DNA of 9,408 nucleotides from DAOUTW01 sp964523575 (GTDB lineage: Bacteria; Zixibacteria; MSB-5A5; GN15; JAAZOE01), in contig CAZGAV010000106.1 of NCBI GenBank assembly GCA_964523575.1, positions 1 through 9,408 of the forward strand, written 5' to 3'. Below are positions 1 to 7,361 of this stretch, one piece after another. The translations under genes were made by a program, and so were the position numbers. The stretch's first letter is position 1; each line of letters starts with the position of its first letter. The notes beneath the pieces were generated by a model that saw nothing but the letters and a program-made list of their open reading frames with translations, was not told the DNA's origin and ran no database searches.

Positions 1-48
1 GCGGCCTTCGATTTAGTGGGAATGATCAGATTTTTCCAAAATAATAAA

Positions 49-132
49 TGCCGGAGGTCGGACTCGAACCGACATGGTGTTGCCACCGGGGGATTTTGAG
101 TCCCCTGCGTCTACCACTTTCACCACTCCGGC
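49..132 (-). tRNA. tRNA-Leu (anticodon CAA)
   Basis: An 84-nt class II tRNA reads on the minus strand. The acceptor stem GCCGGAG (126-132) pairs with CTCCGGC (50-56), and the discriminator base is A at 49. The anticodon stem GGGGA/TCCCC (101-105 with 89-93) encloses the loop CTCAAAA. This puts anticodon CAA at 96-98, which decodes the Leu codon UUG. A long variable arm (GGTG-GCAA-CACC) and a T arm with GTCGG/CCGAC around TTCGAGT complete the leucine-type fold. The 3' CCA is not encoded: the next three bases on the minus strand are TTT, so CCA must be added after transcription. Confidence 0.97.
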
Positions 133-154
133 ATCTAATGTAAATTCGACGCCA

Positions 155-184
155 ATAATATGGCCCCAAGCGCCCCTTTGTCAA
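155..184 (-). promoter_or_regulatory. Sigma70-type promoter of tRNA-Leu
   Basis: On the minus strand a perfect TTGACA -35 box lies at 179-184 and a TATTAT -10 box (5 of 6 consensus bases) at 155-160, with an 18-nt spacer. The predicted start near 148 leaves a leader of about 15 nt before the tRNA 5' end at 132, which is normal for a tRNA precursor. It lies downstream of the PBP terminator, so the tRNA appears to be transcribed independently. This was found by eye. Confidence 0.6.
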
Positions 185-231
185 GTGGTTTAATGATTTT
201 CCCAACCCCTCAAATAATTTCACCCCCATAT

Positions 232-268
232 AAAAGACCGCGGCCGCCCCATATAGGCCGCCGCAGTC
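232..268 (-). terminator. Rho-independent terminator of the PBP gene
   Basis: On the minus strand, GACTGCGGC (260-268) can pair with GCCGCGGTC (236-244) in a 9-bp stem with one G-T wobble and a 15-nt loop. The stem is followed directly by TTTTA. It sits about 30 nt after the PBP stop codon, in the right place and orientation. The rest of the 133-298 spacer holds the tRNA promoter and an AT-rich stretch with no gene that I can see. Confidence 0.7.
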
Positions 269-298
269 TAATTCCTGTTGCCTTCGCCGAAAACCGAT

Positions 299-2446
299 CT
301 AAAACCGAATCGACTCGGCGGTATCGACCGGGATGGCCGGATCCGCCACCGGTGTATAGTTGCCTTCACTGGTATGAATATCGCAACTGTCTTTGGGTAC
401 AGTATTTTCCGTAAAAACTTCCCGGACCACCTCGGGACAATATTTGGTCGCCAGCTTGCCGCTTTGAACGCAAACGTCGGCCGTAATGATTCCCGCCGGA
501 GCCTCGAAATCCTCGACCGGCAAATCCTGATGAGCCGCCAGCATTATTCTGGTCCAGATCGGCAGAGCATTGGCCGAACCGGTCATATTATAGCCGATCG
601 ACGTATTGTCGTCATAGCCGACCCAGACACCGGTGGTCCGCTGGGGGGTGAAGCCCATGAACCAGTTATCCCGGAAATTATCCGACGTCCCGGTTTTGCC
701 GCCGGAGGGACGGGTAAATCCGCGCCATCGGGCCCCATAACCGGTGCCGCCCGGCTCCATGACCGACTGGAGCATATTGACCATGATATAGGCCGTCTCC
801 GCGCCCAAAACTTCTTCCTTCTTGACGGCACTGTTGTCCTCCAGAATATTGTCGTAGCGATCGACGATTTTCAGGATATGCCGGGGCGGTATCCGAATCC
901 CACCGTTGGGGAAGACGGTATAAGCCGAGGCCAGCTCTTCCAGATAAACCTCACTGGTGCCGATGGCCAGCGACGGCACCGCCCGCAGAGGGCTGGTAAT
1001 CCCCATTTGCTGGGCATAGAAAACCGCCAGTTCGGGCCGGATTTTCAGAATCAGCTTGATGGCGATCATATTCCGGGATTTTTTCAAACCGGTGCGAAGC
1101 GTCATCCGCCCCAGGTATTTGTCGTCGAAATTATGCGGCCGCCAATCCTCGCTTCCGGGAATATCGAGGACGATGGAATTGTCATACAGGACCGAATCGG
1201 GCGTCCAGCCATTATCAATGGCGGCCGTGTACACGAAAGGCTTAAAAGACGATCCCGGCTGACGCGGGGCTTGCACGGCCCGGTTGAATTTCGTTTTGTC
1301 AAAATCGCGGCCACCAACCATAGCCAGTACATTGCCGTTACTGTTGTCGATGACCACCGCCGCTCCCTGGATCTGTTTATAAACCCGAATACTGTCGCCG
1401 TTTTCATCCACGGTATCAGGCAGAATGCGCGTGTATTGCGGATCGTCGAGCCGACGGCGAGCCTCGATCCGGGCCTGCAGGGAATCGAGCTGGTCATGCA
1501 CGGCCGCCTCGGCCGTCTGCTGTAAATCCCAATCCAAGGTGGTGTAAACTTTCAATCCGCCGTTGTAGAGTTTATCCACCCCATAGGTCTGTTCGATATA
1601 CTGGCGGATAAATTCGGTAAAATAGGGCGCCCGGCCGACCCGTTCATCGGGCGGGTTGATCTCGAGCGGCGTCTCTTTCAGGGAATCGTATTCTTCCTTG
1701 GGAATACCGCCATATTTATAGTAGGCATAAAGCACCCGATTGCGGGCCTTCAATGATTTGTCGGGATTGTTGAACGGCGAATTGACAATCGGCCCCCGGA
1801 GCATCCCCAGCAAAACGGCGCAATCGCTGACATTGAGTTCCGAGACTTTCTTGTTGAAAAAGGCGTGAGCGGCGGCGGAAATGCCGTAGGCGCGGTGAAA
1901 ATAATAAAGATTGAGATACATTTCCAGAATCTCGTCCTTGGAATATGTCCGCTCTAGCTTGATCGCCGTCAGGGCTTCTTTCAATTTGCGGGTATAGGTC
2001 TGTTTTCGGTTGAGAAACAGCATCCGGGCCAGCTGTTGAGTGATCGTCGAGGCGCCCGCCTCAATCTGCATTTTCAGCAGATTATTGGCCGCCACGATGA
2101 ATATCCGGCGGGGGTTGATGCCCCAATGACTGTAAAATTCCTGATCTTCGACGGCGATCAACATTTTGACGATATCGGGGGGCATTTCGACGAAGGGGGT
2201 CAGCGCCCGGTTCTGATTATAGAATTCCTGGAGCAAGGTGCCGTCGATGGCGTAAATCTTGGTCTTGAGCGGCGGCTCGATGTTGTACACCTCTTCGATC
2301 GACGGCAATTCGTAGTTATATATATAATAAATCCGCTTGCCGCCCCAGAACAGGAGGACGACCGCCACGACTATAATCCATGTCCACGGCCGTTTGTACC
2401 AGGTTTTGCCTTTGTGTCCGCCTTTGAACGCATTATCCATTGTCAT
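299..2446 (-). CDS. Class A penicillin-binding protein (PBP1A type), bifunctional
   Basis: This 715-aa inner-membrane peptidoglycan synthase polymerises lipid II through a GT51 glycosyltransferase domain and cross-links stem peptides through a transpeptidase domain. A membrane anchor spans about residues 21-43. GT51 motifs follow: EDQEFYSHWG (100-109, catalytic Glu100), GASTITQQLA (131-140), RKLKE (153-157) and YSKDEILEMYLN (168-179). The transpeptidase has SSFK (active-site Ser399, Lys402), SRN (457-459) and KTGT (584-587). A C-terminal tail has Cys659, Cys670 and Cys688 in a CPxxx...C..H pattern common in PBP1A proteins. Length and domain order are typical. The start is the first of two nearby ATGs (the other is codon 3); AGGT about 10 nt upstream is a weak ribosome-binding site. 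The gene is monocistronic and divergent from tyrS. The symbol could be mrcA, ponA or pbpF, so I leave it blank. Confidence 0.96.
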   Translation of the reverse strand: MTMDNAFKGGHKGKTWYKRPWTWIIVVAVVLLFWGGKRIYYIYNYELPSIEEVYNIEPPLKTKIYAIDGTLLQEFYNQNRALTPFVEMPPDIVKMLIAVEDQEFYSHWGINPRRIFIVAANNLLKMQIEAGASTITQQLARMLFLNRKQTYTRKLKEALTAIKLERTYSKDEILEMYLNLYYFHRAYGISAAAHAFFNKKVSELNVSDCAVLLGMLRGPIVNSPFNNPDKSLKARNRVLYAYYKYGGIPKEEYDSLKETPLEINPPDERVGRAPYFTEFIRQYIEQTYGVDKLYNGGLKVYTTLDWDLQQTAEAAVHDQLDSLQARIEARRRLDDPQYTRILPDTVDENGDSIRVYKQIQGAAVVIDNSNGNVLAMVGGRDFDKTKFNRAVQAPRQPGSSFKPFVYTAAIDNGWTPDSVLYDNSIVLDIPGSEDWRPHNFDDKYLGRMTLRTGLKKSRNMIAIKLILKIRPELAVFYAQQMGITSPLRAVPSLAIGTSEVYLEELASAYTVFPNGGIRIPPRHILKIVDRYDNILEDNSAVKKEEVLGAETAYIMVNMLQSVMEPGGTGYGARWRGFTRPSGGKTGTSDNFRDNWFMGFTPQRTTGVWVGYDDNTSIGYNMTGSANALPIWTRIMLAAHQDLPVEDFEAPAGIITADVCVQSGKLATKYCPEVVREVFTENTVPKDSCDIHTSEGNYTPVADPAIPVDTAESIRF

Positions 2447-2503
2447 ATCGTGTAGAACCTACATCTATGAAAACCTTTAGGCAAGGAAAATCGTTGCCAT
2501 TTC

Positions 2504-2509
2504 ATTATA
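2504..2509 (-). promoter_or_regulatory. Candidate -10 box of the PBP gene
   Basis: Read on the minus strand, this is a perfect TATAAT inside the divergent spacer. It would start a transcript near 2497, about 50 nt ahead of the PBP start codon. No good -35 box is found 16-18 nt upstream (the region reads roughly TAAACC), so this is a weak prediction. It would overlap the spacer of the tyrS promoter on the other strand. Confidence 0.35.
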
Positions 2510-2520
2510 CATTGTGTATA
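2506..2520. repeat. Inverted repeat TATACA-TTG-TGTATA between divergent genes
   Basis: A perfect 6-bp inverted repeat with a 3-nt centre lies in the only intergenic region shared by the PBP and tyrS genes. It spans the end of the tyrS promoter spacer and the first four bases of its -10 box, and overlaps the candidate PBP -10 box. It could be an operator for a dimeric repressor, or simply a by-product of two facing AT-rich -10 elements. Confidence 0.45.
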
Positions 2521-2575
2521 GTTTCAGGTTTAGAGCTTTGGTGAAAATAATAAGCGAAAGACCGATTAAATAATT

Positions 2576-3793
2576 ATGGAAAATCAGGAACTTCAAAGAC
2601 AACTGGAAATAATCAAAAAGGGCGTGGTCGAACTTCTCCCGGAAGACGAATTTGTCGAAAAGCTGAAAAAATCGATCCAAACCAAGAAACCTCTCCGGGT
2701 TAAGCAGGGTTTCGATCCCACCGCCCCCGATATCCATCTCGGGCATACTGTCGGCCTGCGCAAACTGCGCCAGTTTCAGGATATCGGCCATCAGGTCGTC
2801 CTGATAATCGGCGATTATACCGGTCTTGTCGGCGATCCCTCGGAACGCTCGGCCACCCGGCCCCAGCTTGAATACGACCAGCTCATGAAAAACGCCGAAA
2901 CCTATCAGGAGCAGTTTTTCAAAATTGTCGATAAATCCAAAACCGAGGTTCATTTTAACGGCGAATGGTTCGAAAAAATGAGCCTGCGGGACATCATGGC
3001 TCTGGCCTCCAAATTCACCGTCGCCCGGATGCTGGAGCGCGATGATTTCGAAAAACGATACAAAGACGGTCTACCCATCGCCGTCCATGAATTTTTCTAC
3101 CCGCTCATGCAGGCCTACGATTCGGTTATGATAAAAGCCGACATTGAGATCGGCGCCACCGAACAAAAGTTCAACCTCGTCGCCGGGCGCCATATTCAGG
3201 AAGCCTATGGGCAGGTACCGCAATGTATCCTGACTTTGCCGGTGCTGGTCGGCCTCGACGGCGTCAACCGGATGAGTAAATCGCTGGGCAATTATATCGG
3301 CGTCGATGAGCCGGCTAAGGAGATTTTCGGCAAGGTCATGTCGATCCCCGACAACCTGATTTATGCCTATTACGAACTGGTTACCGATGTCGGCCCGGAG
3401 GAACTCAGGGAAATAAAAAACAAACTGGCCTCGACCGAATTCAATCCCCGCGACCTGAAAATGGAATTGGGCGTCATGCTGGCGTCTATGTATCATGACC
3501 GTGAGCAGGCCGAAGAAGCAAAAGCCGAGTTTGAACGGGTCTTTTCCGGCGGCGGCGTTCCCGATGATATCCCGGAATTTTCCATCGCCAGCCTCGGTTC
3601 GCCGATCTGGGTCGTAAAACTCCTAACCGGAACGGACATGGTTAAATCCGGGGGAGAGGCCCGGAGATTGATAAAAGGCGGCGGTTTGTACCTCGACAAT
3701 GAACGTCTGACCGATGATGCCATGGAAATCAAATTGGCCGAAGGGATGCTTTTCAAGGTCGGCAAACGCCGATTTTTCAAAATAGTCAAATAA
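2576..3793 (+). CDS. tyrS: Tyrosyl-tRNA synthetase
   Basis: This 405-aa cytoplasmic class I aminoacyl-tRNA synthetase activates tyrosine with ATP and charges tRNA-Tyr. The Rossmann-fold catalytic domain carries the HIGH-type motif HLGH at 54-57, preceded by GFDPTAPDI, and the KMSKS loop as RMSKS at 232-236. An S4 RNA-binding domain fills about residues 343-405 (VVKLLTGTDMVKSGGEARRL and following). Length and domain order match the longer bacterial TyrRS subtype, with the S4 domain at the C-terminus. The start is the first ATG. No clear Shine-Dalgarno sequence precedes it (only GAAAG, about 15 nt upstream), unlike the OmpA-like gene in this window. It leads a probable operon with the two lipoprotein genes, the next gene starting 38 nt after its stop. 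Confidence 0.97.
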   Translation: MENQELQRQLEIIKKGVVELLPEDEFVEKLKKSIQTKKPLRVKQGFDPTAPDIHLGHTVGLRKLRQFQDIGHQVVLIIGDYTGLVGDPSERSATRPQLEYDQLMKNAETYQEQFFKIVDKSKTEVHFNGEWFEKMSLRDIMALASKFTVARMLERDDFEKRYKDGLPIAVHEFFYPLMQAYDSVMIKADIEIGATEQKFNLVAGRHIQEAYGQVPQCILTLPVLVGLDGVNRMSKSLGNYIGVDEPAKEIFGKVMSIPDNLIYAYYELVTDVGPEELREIKNKLASTEFNPRDLKMELGVMLASMYHDREQAEEAKAEFERVFSGGGVPDDIPEFSIASLGSPIWVVKLLTGTDMVKSGGEARRLIKGGGLYLDNERLTDDAMEIKLAEGMLFKVGKRRFFKIVK

Positions 3794-3812
3794 ATTGTGA
3801 AACCGGACCGCC

Positions 3813-3826
3813 ATATAACGTTATAT
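3813..3826. repeat. Perfect 14-bp palindrome before the TPR gene
   Basis: ATATAACGTTATAT reads the same on both strands and ends 5 nt before the ATG of the TPR lipoprotein gene, filling the place where a Shine-Dalgarno sequence would be. No -35/-10 pair with proper spacing could be fitted here. A role as an operator or RNA element is possible but unproven. Confidence 0.5.
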
Positions 3827-3831
3827 AGTAT

Positions 3832-5553
3832 ATGAAAACAGTCAATCGCCGAAACCTGCCCCTGATGTCATTAATGCTGGGTCTGCTCCTGCTGGTCATA
3901 ACCGGCTGTGGCGGCAAAGGCCATATGACGGTCCAGACCGACGAATCGCGGCTACCGGAGCAGGAGATTTCTCCCGAAGGTTACAACCATTTCGTCAACG
4001 CCAATCTCCTGGAAATCTTCGGAGCCTATCCCGAGGCTTTGAACGAATATGAGAAGGCTCTTGTTTTCTTTCCGGAATCGGCCACTATCCGCACCGATTA
4101 CGCCCGCCTTCTCTTCCGGATGTCGCAGACCTCCACGGCTCTCGATCAGGCTCTCAAAATCGAACCGAAAACATCCGAAGTTTACCTGTTGATCGGTGAT
4201 TGCTATCGTCTCCTCGATAAGCTGGAACCGGCCATGACTTACTATCGCCGGGCGGTGCAACTCGATCCCGAAAATGTCAACGCCCTCTGGTATATGGCCG
4301 GGTATTTTCGCCAGACCAATCAGGCCGATTCGGTCATCGCGACCTATTACAAACTGGCGCCGCTGGTGGAAACCGACCGTATCTGGCTGGAACTGGCCTC
4401 CTGGCTGGCCACCGCCGAGCGCTACGATGAGGCCGAATCCGCCTACCGCAAAGCTATCGATCTCAATCCCGATAAAACCGGCAACGCCCGCCCCTGGTTC
4501 GAATTGGGCGTCATGCTGGGCAAAGCCGAGAAATTCGATAAGGCGCTGGACGCTTTTCAGGAGTCCATCAAAGCCGATTCGAGCAAGGATAATATCGGCG
4601 CCTACCTCGGTCTGGCCACCACCTATGACGCTCTCGATTCCCTCGACCGTTGCGAGGCCGTCTATCAGCAGATTATCGAAATGATTCCCAATGACGTCCG
4701 CATCTATCGCCAGATGCTGGCGATGTATCTCAATCGGCAGGATGTCAAAAAGGCCATCGACGTTTCCTTCGAACTGGTCACGCTGGTTCCGTCGGATTGG
4801 GTCGCTCAACGGCGGCTGGGGATTCTGCTTTATACCGACAATCAGCTCGACCGCGCCGATTCTCTTTTCAGCAATCGCATCGAATTCGGCGATGATAATG
4901 TCGTCAACTATTTTTATCGCGGTCGGATCGCCGTCGAGCAAAACCGCATCGCCGACGCCAAACCGTTTTTCGCAGATGCTACGAACAAGGATTCCTCCTT
5001 CGTCGATGCCTGGCTGAATCTCGGTTTTGTTTATTCCCAGGAGGATAGCCTTAACCGTTCCATCGACCTCTATCGCCAGGGGATGGCTTATGTCACTGAG
5101 CATGAAGACAGCATCCGCCTGATATTCGCCCTCGGCGCCGCGCTGGAAAGAAACGGCCAGTTCCATGAGGCCGTCAACACTTTCAAGGATTTGATCAGCC
5201 GCGAAAAGGATCATGCCCCGGCCCTGAATTATCTCGGCTATATGCTGGCCGATCGCGGGGAAGATCTGAATTATGCCTTGCAGTTGATCGAGCGGGCCAT
5301 GGAATTATCACCTGATAATGGCGCTTATATCGACAGCTATGCCTGGGTACAATATAAACTGGGCAATTATGACGTCGCTCTGACCGAATTGAAAAAGGCC
5401 GTCAATCTGCTCGACGCCGACGCCGTGGTCTACGAACATCTCGGGGACGTGTACAAGGCGATGGGGAATATGGATGAGGCCGAGCGGAGTTACCGGCGGG
5501 CCCTCGAACTCAATCCCGACAGCATCAATCTCGAGGAGAAAATGCAGAAGTGA
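3832..5553 (+). CDS. TPR-repeat lipoprotein
   Basis: This 573-aa predicted lipoprotein has a type II signal peptide: basic n-region MKTVNRRN, hydrophobic core 11-22, and lipobox ITGC with Cys26. The rest, from about residue 50 to 565, is a chain of tetratricopeptide helical hairpins. Clear copies include 117-146, 186-213, 222-248, 393-421, 432-459, 466-493, 500-527 and 534-561, each with the pattern of small and aromatic residues followed by a (A/L)(I/V)xLxP end. TPR arrays bind proteins, and the lipid anchor places this one at an envelope membrane facing the periplasm, so a scaffold or assembly role is likely. No enzymatic domain is visible. It has no recognisable ribosome-binding site. Its stop codon overlaps the start of the next gene. 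The exact partner is unknown. Confidence 0.9.
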   Translation: MKTVNRRNLPLMSLMLGLLLLVITGCGGKGHMTVQTDESRLPEQEISPEGYNHFVNANLLEIFGAYPEALNEYEKALVFFPESATIRTDYARLLFRMSQTSTALDQALKIEPKTSEVYLLIGDCYRLLDKLEPAMTYYRRAVQLDPENVNALWYMAGYFRQTNQADSVIATYYKLAPLVETDRIWLELASWLATAERYDEAESAYRKAIDLNPDKTGNARPWFELGVMLGKAEKFDKALDAFQESIKADSSKDNIGAYLGLATTYDALDSLDRCEAVYQQIIEMIPNDVRIYRQMLAMYLNRQDVKKAIDVSFELVTLVPSDWVAQRRLGILLYTDNQLDRADSLFSNRIEFGDDNVVNYFYRGRIAVEQNRIADAKPFFADATNKDSSFVDAWLNLGFVYSQEDSLNRSIDLYRQGMAYVTEHEDSIRLIFALGAALERNGQFHEAVNTFKDLISREKDHAPALNYLGYMLADRGEDLNYALQLIERAMELSPDNGAYIDSYAWVQYKLGNYDVALTELKKAVNLLDADAVVYEHLGDVYKAMGNMDEAERSYRRALELNPDSINLEEKMQK

Positions 5554-7274
5554 AAAGCAGGGCAGGGATGCGACTCTTTCACTTATTCTTTTATCTTGTC
5601 GGTATCGTCTTTCTGGTCGCCGGGTGCGCCAAACAGGGCAGTCCCCCGGGCGGTCCCGAGGATATAATCCCCCCAAAACTTCTCGACAGTGAACCGGTCT
5701 CCGGATCGGTAAATGTCCCGCAGGATTCACGCATCGTTATCAAATTCGATGAGGCCATCGACCGCACCACGGTTGAAAGAGCGCTGTTTATTTCACCGTT
5801 GCCGGATCCCGAACCCAAGATTAACCTGAAAAGCGATGGTTTGGTGGTTATCCCGCGCCAAAACCTCCTGCCCAACAAAACCTACGTCGTCACCATCGGC
5901 ACCGACCTCAGGGATGCTCATCGGGTCGATCTGGATCAATCGATAAGTATCGCCTTTTCGACCGGCGCGACTATCGATTCGGGGTCGATTCAGGGAAAGG
6001 TGTATAAAAGCGGTCGCGGAACGCCCGGTATAAGTCTGGCTTTGTTTGAGGAATTGCCCGAAAAGGCCGACCGGCCGATCGATTCCATTGCCCCCGAATA
6101 TCTTACTCAAAGCGGCGAAGGAGGCCTGTTCACCTTCGGATACCTGCCCTCGGATACTTTCTATCTGGCCGCCTTTGAAGATAAAAACAAAGACCGCCGC
6201 ATCAATCCCGGCCGGGAAATGATCGGCATACCTTATAGGGCAACGATCCTCGACGCCCGGCATTATCAATTAAAGGATATCGATATTCAGCTTCACACCT
6301 CGGACACCTCAACGCTCGGCCTGCGCTCGGTGACTATCAATCCCGACCGCCTCTTGAAGGTCAGGTTCAGCCATAATATCGAAAAATCCCGCGCCGACAG
6401 CCTTTTCGCCAACGTCGTCCTGACCGAGGAAGCCGACACTAATACCGTCGTCCCCATCATCGGCTATACCAATCTGACCGCCTATCCGGCTTCCGATTAT
6501 GTCCTTGCCACGGGGTTGATGGATGTCGAAAAATCGTATAGAATCGTCTTCGACCTGAGTCAACTCTATCCCCAATTGCCCGATTCCCTGAAGGCTCTGA
6601 ACTATACTCTCACCATCCCCGACGGCCGCGATCAGACGCCGCCGGTTTTGCTGGAATCCATCCCGGCCGACAGCGCCGCCAATATCAATCCCGATTCTCT
6701 GCTCCAGCTTCGTTTTTCCGAAATAATCGACAGCGCCTCTTTGGATAGTGCTGTCATGCTGATAAAGGCCGCCGAAGAGTCAAGTTTGGTGGTCATGACC
6801 GAGCGGGACGATTTCACCTATGTTGGCAGTCCCATGCCCGGTCTTGAATACGGCCAATCATATCAACTCCTGGTTGATGCTCCCAAAATTCGCGACCTGT
6901 CGGGCAACCGGATGTCCGATTCGATGGTATCGATCGTCTTTTCGACCATCGGTCTGGATACGCTGGGCCAGATCAGCGGGGAGGTCAAATTCGACAATTC
7001 TTCCGACGCCGCCTATCCGGTCGTCGTCTCTTTCCAACCGGCCCCGCAGGGAGTCGCCGGTCAATTGACTATCCCTCCCGGGCAGGAGCAGTTTATCACC
7101 AACCTCTTGCCGGGCTATTACACCGTTTCCGCTTATCTGGATCGGAACGGCAACGGCCGTTTTGATTATGGCTCCATCATTCCCTATCGATTGGCCGAAC
7201 CGTTTACCGCCCCCGCCGACACCTTTAGAGTCCGCACCCGTTTCGAATCGGCCGGTGTCATAATCGAATTATAA
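5550..7274 (+). CDS. Lipoprotein with repeated SbsA/Big_5-type Ig-like domains
   Basis: This 574-aa predicted lipoprotein has lipobox VAGC with Cys26, then a short GSPPGGPEDIIPP linker. An Ig-like domain of the SbsA/Big_5 type covers about 41-139 and another about 364-467, both opening PPxLLxSxP and ending FST. A third, more diverged copy lies around 258-358. Two beta-rich modules follow the first and last Ig domains (about 145-248 and 473-574); each has an Asp/Asn-rich loop (EDKNKDRRINPG at 210-221, LDRNGNGRFDYG at 530-541) and a later IPYR. These suggest a surface or periplasmic structural or binding protein; no catalytic motif is seen. The start is taken as GTG at 5550, giving a 4-bp GTGA overlap with the TPR gene. 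ATG at 5568, with AGGG 5 nt upstream, is a real alternative that keeps the signal peptide. Confidence 0.88.
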   Translation: MKSRAGMRLFHLFFYLVGIVFLVAGCAKQGSPPGGPEDIIPPKLLDSEPVSGSVNVPQDSRIVIKFDEAIDRTTVERALFISPLPDPEPKINLKSDGLVVIPRQNLLPNKTYVVTIGTDLRDAHRVDLDQSISIAFSTGATIDSGSIQGKVYKSGRGTPGISLALFEELPEKADRPIDSIAPEYLTQSGEGGLFTFGYLPSDTFYLAAFEDKNKDRRINPGREMIGIPYRATILDARHYQLKDIDIQLHTSDTSTLGLRSVTINPDRLLKVRFSHNIEKSRADSLFANVVLTEEADTNTVVPIIGYTNLTAYPASDYVLATGLMDVEKSYRIVFDLSQLYPQLPDSLKALNYTLTIPDGRDQTPPVLLESIPADSAANINPDSLLQLRFSEIIDSASLDSAVMLIKAAEESSLVVMTERDDFTYVGSPMPGLEYGQSYQLLVDAPKIRDLSGNRMSDSMVSIVFSTIGLDTLGQISGEVKFDNSSDAAYPVVVSFQPAPQGVAGQLTIPPGQEQFITNLLPGYYTVSAYLDRNGNGRFDYGSIIPYRLAEPFTAPADTFRVRTRFESAGVIIEL

Positions 7275-7304
7275 AATCCGTCCAGTGTGGCCGCCCAAGC
7301 AGGC

Positions 7305-7346
7305 AAAAAAAAAGACCGCCCGAATTGAGCGGCCTTTATTATTTTC
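7305..7346. terminator. Bidirectional rho-independent terminator
   Basis: Arms at 7311-7319 and 7329-7337 form a 9-bp stem with a 9-nt loop between two convergent genes. On the minus strand the stem is unbroken (one G-T wobble) and is followed by a run of nine T, a strong terminator for the OmpA-like gene. On the plus strand there is one A-C mismatch and the tail TTTATTATTTT, a weaker but usable terminator for the tyrS operon. Confidence 0.85.
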
Positions 7347-7361
7347 AATGAAATAAAATAC

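Larger units (their letters stand above)
2494..2522 (+). promoter_or_regulatory. Sigma70-type promoter of the tyrS operon
   Basis: TTGCCA (2494-2499, 5 of 6 consensus) is followed after exactly 17 nt by TATAGT (2517-2522, 5 of 6 consensus). The predicted start near 2529 gives a 5' leader of about 46 nt ahead of tyrS. That is too short for a T-box leader, a frequent control element of aminoacyl-tRNA synthetase genes in Firmicutes. No terminator hairpin is visible in it. Confidence 0.65.

Noticed and set aside
26..229. Minus-strand 67-codon open frame covering the tRNA
   Set aside because: It is overlapped entirely by the tRNA, its promoter and the spacer, and has no protein-like features.
278..1525. 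Long plus-strand open frame (415 codons) opposite the PBP gene
   Set aside because: It is antisense to conserved PBP motifs, its translation is low-complexity in Arg, Gly, Ile and Pro with no recognisable domain, and it is explained by codon bias of the real gene.
2523..2575. T-box or other riboswitch ahead of tyrS
   Set aside because: The leader is only about 46 nt and has no T-box consensus, terminator hairpin or stem array.
3795..3829. Separate promoter for the TPR gene (TTGTGA with TATAAC or TATAGT)
   Set aside because: The spacers are 13 or 23 nt, outside the working range, and the TATAGT version would start transcription at or inside the start codon.
3952..5214. Long minus-strand open frame (420 codons) opposite the TPR gene
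   Set aside because: The TPR frame has a signal peptide and clear repeats. The antisense frame has no ribosome-binding site or domain and mirrors the periodic codons of the repeats.
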